From contig JBNJHA010000004.1 in the NCBI GenBank assembly GCA_051748085.1, positions 1 through 64,000 on the forward strand: DNA of 64,000 bases. The letters run 5' to 3'. Origin of the DNA: CAYNNQ01 sp051748085 (GTDB lineage Bacteria; Desulfobacterota; Desulfovibrionia; Desulfovibrionales; Desulfonatronovibrionaceae). Under the pieces are notes generated by a model that did not search any database, had not been told where the DNA came from, and saw only the letters and a program-made list of their open reading frames with translations. The position numbers were made by a program, and so were the translations under genes. Below are positions 62,343 through 64,000 of this stretch, in pieces. Each line of letters opens with the position of its first letter. Position 1 is the stretch's first letter.

Positions 62343-63533
62343 ATGCTTTCTTTTACCCGTAATTTTATTTCCATAACCTTTCTTGTGCTGTTTGTTTTTA
62401 TTGCGGCTTGTTCGGGGGACAAGCCGGAGGAAAAAACTCAAGATGAAGAAAAATCCGCAAAAAAAGAAACAAATGACCCTTACAATATCGGGGCCGTGCT
62501 CCGACTGTCCAAGGGTGCTTCCGACGGAGTTCCGGCCAAGATAGGCATTGAGCTGGCAACGGAAATAATCAATTCTTCCGGCGGAATAAACGGGCGCGAA
62601 TTGAACATCATTTATTATGACAGCAAGGATGATCCGACTACTGCTGTAAACGCGGTGCAAAAATTAATCTCCGTGGACGAAGTCCAGGCGATAATCGGTC
62701 CGATGATGAGCGGCAACGTACTGGCTTCCGCTCCGTTATGCGAACGTTCCAAGGTGGTTATGATCACTCCGACCGGCACTTCGCCGCGGATAACTGAGGC
62801 CGGAGAGTATATATTCCGTATCTGCAGCCGTATTGATCTTCAGGCAAAGGCATTGGTGGAAAAGGCCGTTGGGCTGAGCGGAAAAAAACAGCCGAAAGTG
62901 GCCATAATCTATAGTAATGAACCCTACGGAAAAGGCTGTAAAAAACTGTTTACCAACTATCTGGAGAAAAAAGGAATCGGTCTTGAAACCGTTGAGTCTT
63001 TTCAGCGCGGAGATAAGGATTTTCAGGCCCAGCTGACCAAAATTGAATCCTTGGACCCGGATATTCTGTTCATTCCCGGATACCTGCAGGAAACAGCTCC
63101 GCTTATTTCCCAGGCCCGCCAAATGGGCATTGATGCCTTAAGCGTCGGCGTTTTCGGGGATATGGCTCCCCTGTATATCGAACTTGGCGGCAAGGCCGCC
63201 GACGAACATCTAATCGCCGGCGAATATGACGTGGATTATTCCACGCCTAAAAACTCTGAATTTGTTTCCGCCTATCAGGAAAAAATATCCAGTGACTCTG
63301 GCCTGCCGGACAATATCATGTTTGCGGCCCTCACCTTTGATTCTGTCGGACTCTTGGCTGAAGCAATCCGAAACGGTGCCGAAACCGGAGCGGAAATCAA
63401 AAATTATCTCGACTCACTGCAAAAATTTAACGGAGTGACCGGAGAACTATCCTTTGATCCTAACGGGGACGTTAAAAAAGGTGGCATTTATTTGTTTCAG
63501 GTCAAAGACGGAAAGTACGAAAAAATCAACTAA
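62343..63533 (+). CDS. livK: Branched-chain amino acid ABC transporter, substrate-binding lipoprotein
   Basis: 396 residues from the ATG at 62343 (GTGGAG six bases upstream). MLSFTRNFISITFLVLFVFIAAC is a lipoprotein signal, with Cys23 after IAA. The Leu/Ile/Val-binding fold is visible: IGAVLRLSKGASDGVPAKIGIELA, IIGPMMSGNVLASAPLCERS and IIYSNEPYGKGCKKLF. The livH permease starts about 200 bases on, behind a terminator. Confidence 0.92.
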   Translation: MLSFTRNFISITFLVLFVFIAACSGDKPEEKTQDEEKSAKKETNDPYNIGAVLRLSKGASDGVPAKIGIELATEIINSSGGINGRELNIIYYDSKDDPTTAVNAVQKLISVDEVQAIIGPMMSGNVLASAPLCERSKVVMITPTGTSPRITEAGEYIFRICSRIDLQAKALVEKAVGLSGKKQPKVAIIYSNEPYGKGCKKLFTNYLEKKGIGLETVESFQRGDKDFQAQLTKIESLDPDILFIPGYLQETAPLISQARQMGIDALSVGVFGDMAPLYIELGGKAADEHLIAGEYDVDYSTPKNSEFVSAYQEKISSDSGLPDNIMFAALTFDSVGLLAEAIRNGAETGAEIKNYLDSLQKFNGVTGELSFDPNGDVKKGGIYLFQVKDGKYEKIN

Positions 63534-63541
63534 CTACAATC

Positions 63542-63582
63542 GGGGCGTTTTGGCTAAGCCATGCTGAAACGCCTCGTATTTT
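63542..63582 (+). terminator. Terminator after livK
   Basis: GGGGCGTTT pairs with AAACGCCTC (one wobble) around a 16-base loop, followed by GTATTTTT. It would set livK expression apart from livH. Confidence 0.75.
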
Positions 63583-63663
63583 TCCCCCAAACGGTTTCAA
63601 TATTTTCATTTGCACATACCAGGCAACTCCTATAAGCAACAGATCGGTTATATAATTTTTGGA

Positions 63664-63695
63664 TGACTGTTCACCACATTAAAAATTAGGAAAAC
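63664..63695. repeat. Short repeat J (left end)
   Basis: GACTGTTCACCACATTAAAAA, then AACTCAC. A left end only, between livK and livH. Confidence 0.5.
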
Positions 63696-63732
63696 TCACA
63701 AACTCTAAACCACCGGCCAAATAAATTTAATC

Positions 63733-64000
63733 ATGCTTACACAACAACTGGTAAACGGCCTCGTGGCCGGATCGGCCTATTCTCTGGTCGCCCTGGGCTA
63801 TGCCCTTATCTACGGAGTTTTGGGGCTGATTAATCTGGCTCAGGGCGAATTATACATGATCGGCGCCTTCGGACTCTGGGCCGCGTTGAGCTTTCTGGGC
63901 TTAGGCCTGCCGGCGGCGGTCTTGGCTGGCCTGGCTCTTGCGGGAGCGGCCGGACTGCTCATGGAACGGCTTGTATTCAGACCTCTCCGGGGCCGGCATC
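63733..64000 (+). CDS. livH: Branched-chain amino acid ABC permease LivH (cut by window end)
   Basis: The visible 89 residues MLTQQLVNGLVAGSAYSLVA-x-GYALIYGVLGLINLAQGE match the N-terminus of LivH permeases, including the GLINLAQGE segment. It forms one half of the membrane channel with LivM. There is no obvious ribosome site. Continues beyond 64000. Confidence 0.9.
   Translation, partial: MLTQQLVNGLVAGSAYSLVALGYALIYGVLGLINLAQGELYMIGAFGLWAALSFLGLGLPAAVLAGLALAGAAGLLMERLVFRPLRGRH

Overview
The window is one stretch of a bacterial scaffold with two 100-N gaps. It looks like a sulfate-reducer-type deltaproteobacterium (Desulfobacterota), most likely of the Desulfovibrionales. The evidence is: a single polypeptide carrying both carboxyltransferase halves of acetyl-CoA carboxylase (AccA then AccD) next to a separate biotin carboxylase; a multi-subunit pyruvate/2-oxoacid:ferredoxin oxidoreductase; ThyX instead of ThyA; UPF0280; and a CheA-CheY-CheW-ParA-PilZ-CheR-HEAT-CheB gene string that I recognise from Desulfovibrio-like genomes. 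This placement is inference from gene content; no 16S rRNA or ribosomal protein gene is present.

Layout. 1-3.2 kb: ftsH and an HD-GYP protein. 3.2-7.9 kb (minus strand): yebC-ruvC-ruvA-ruvB-thyX-DUF4282, a tightly packed operon, preceded by rlmE. 8.3-12.6 kb: a giant CheB-CheR-PAS-kinase-receiver hybrid and a small zinc-ribbon gene broken by an in-frame TGA. 12.8-18.3 kb (minus): thioesterase, DUF1786 protein, and a cbpA-cbpM-clpB disaggregase operon. 19-22.1 kb: a cation efflux pump, UPF0280, and a divergent dnaA with DnaA-box-like sites upstream. 23.2-34 kb (minus): nine consecutive signalling genes (chemotaxis, ParA, PilZ, HEAT, HD-GYP). 34-36 kb: tRNA-Pro, ugd, tRNA-Arg. 36-40.2 kb: a phospholipase-C-like secreted protein, a YkgJ-type cysteine-cluster protein, gap 1, and porB-porA-porD. 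40.3-45.1 kb (minus): two unknown proteins, tilS, and a peptide-binding lipoprotein. 45.7-48.9 kb: a SWIM-SNF2 helicase. 49-54.4 kb (minus): ssb, an unknown gene, a biotinyl protein, accAD fusion and accC. 54.4-56.3 kb: PilZ, motB, motA. 56.5-60.4 kb: purine nucleoside phosphorylase, a HEAT-receiver fusion and nadE (cut by gap 2). 60.5-64 kb: paaK, a double-ACT protein, livK and the start of livH.

How it works together. The most coherent theme is motility and second-messenger signalling: a full chemotaxis core without a receptor gene, MotA/MotB, two PilZ proteins and two HD-GYP proteins. A second theme is acyl-CoA metabolism: AccC, AccA-AccD, a biotinyl protein, Por and PaaK.

The most unusual feature is non-coding. 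The intergenic spaces carry a family of repeats. Short units have ends resembling GTAACTATTCACC and GGTGAACAGATAC. Larger composite units of about 220-320 bp have a central body with long inverted arms. The arms differ between copies but match each other within a copy, so the ability to fold appears to be conserved. Both assembly gaps abut pieces of these repeats.
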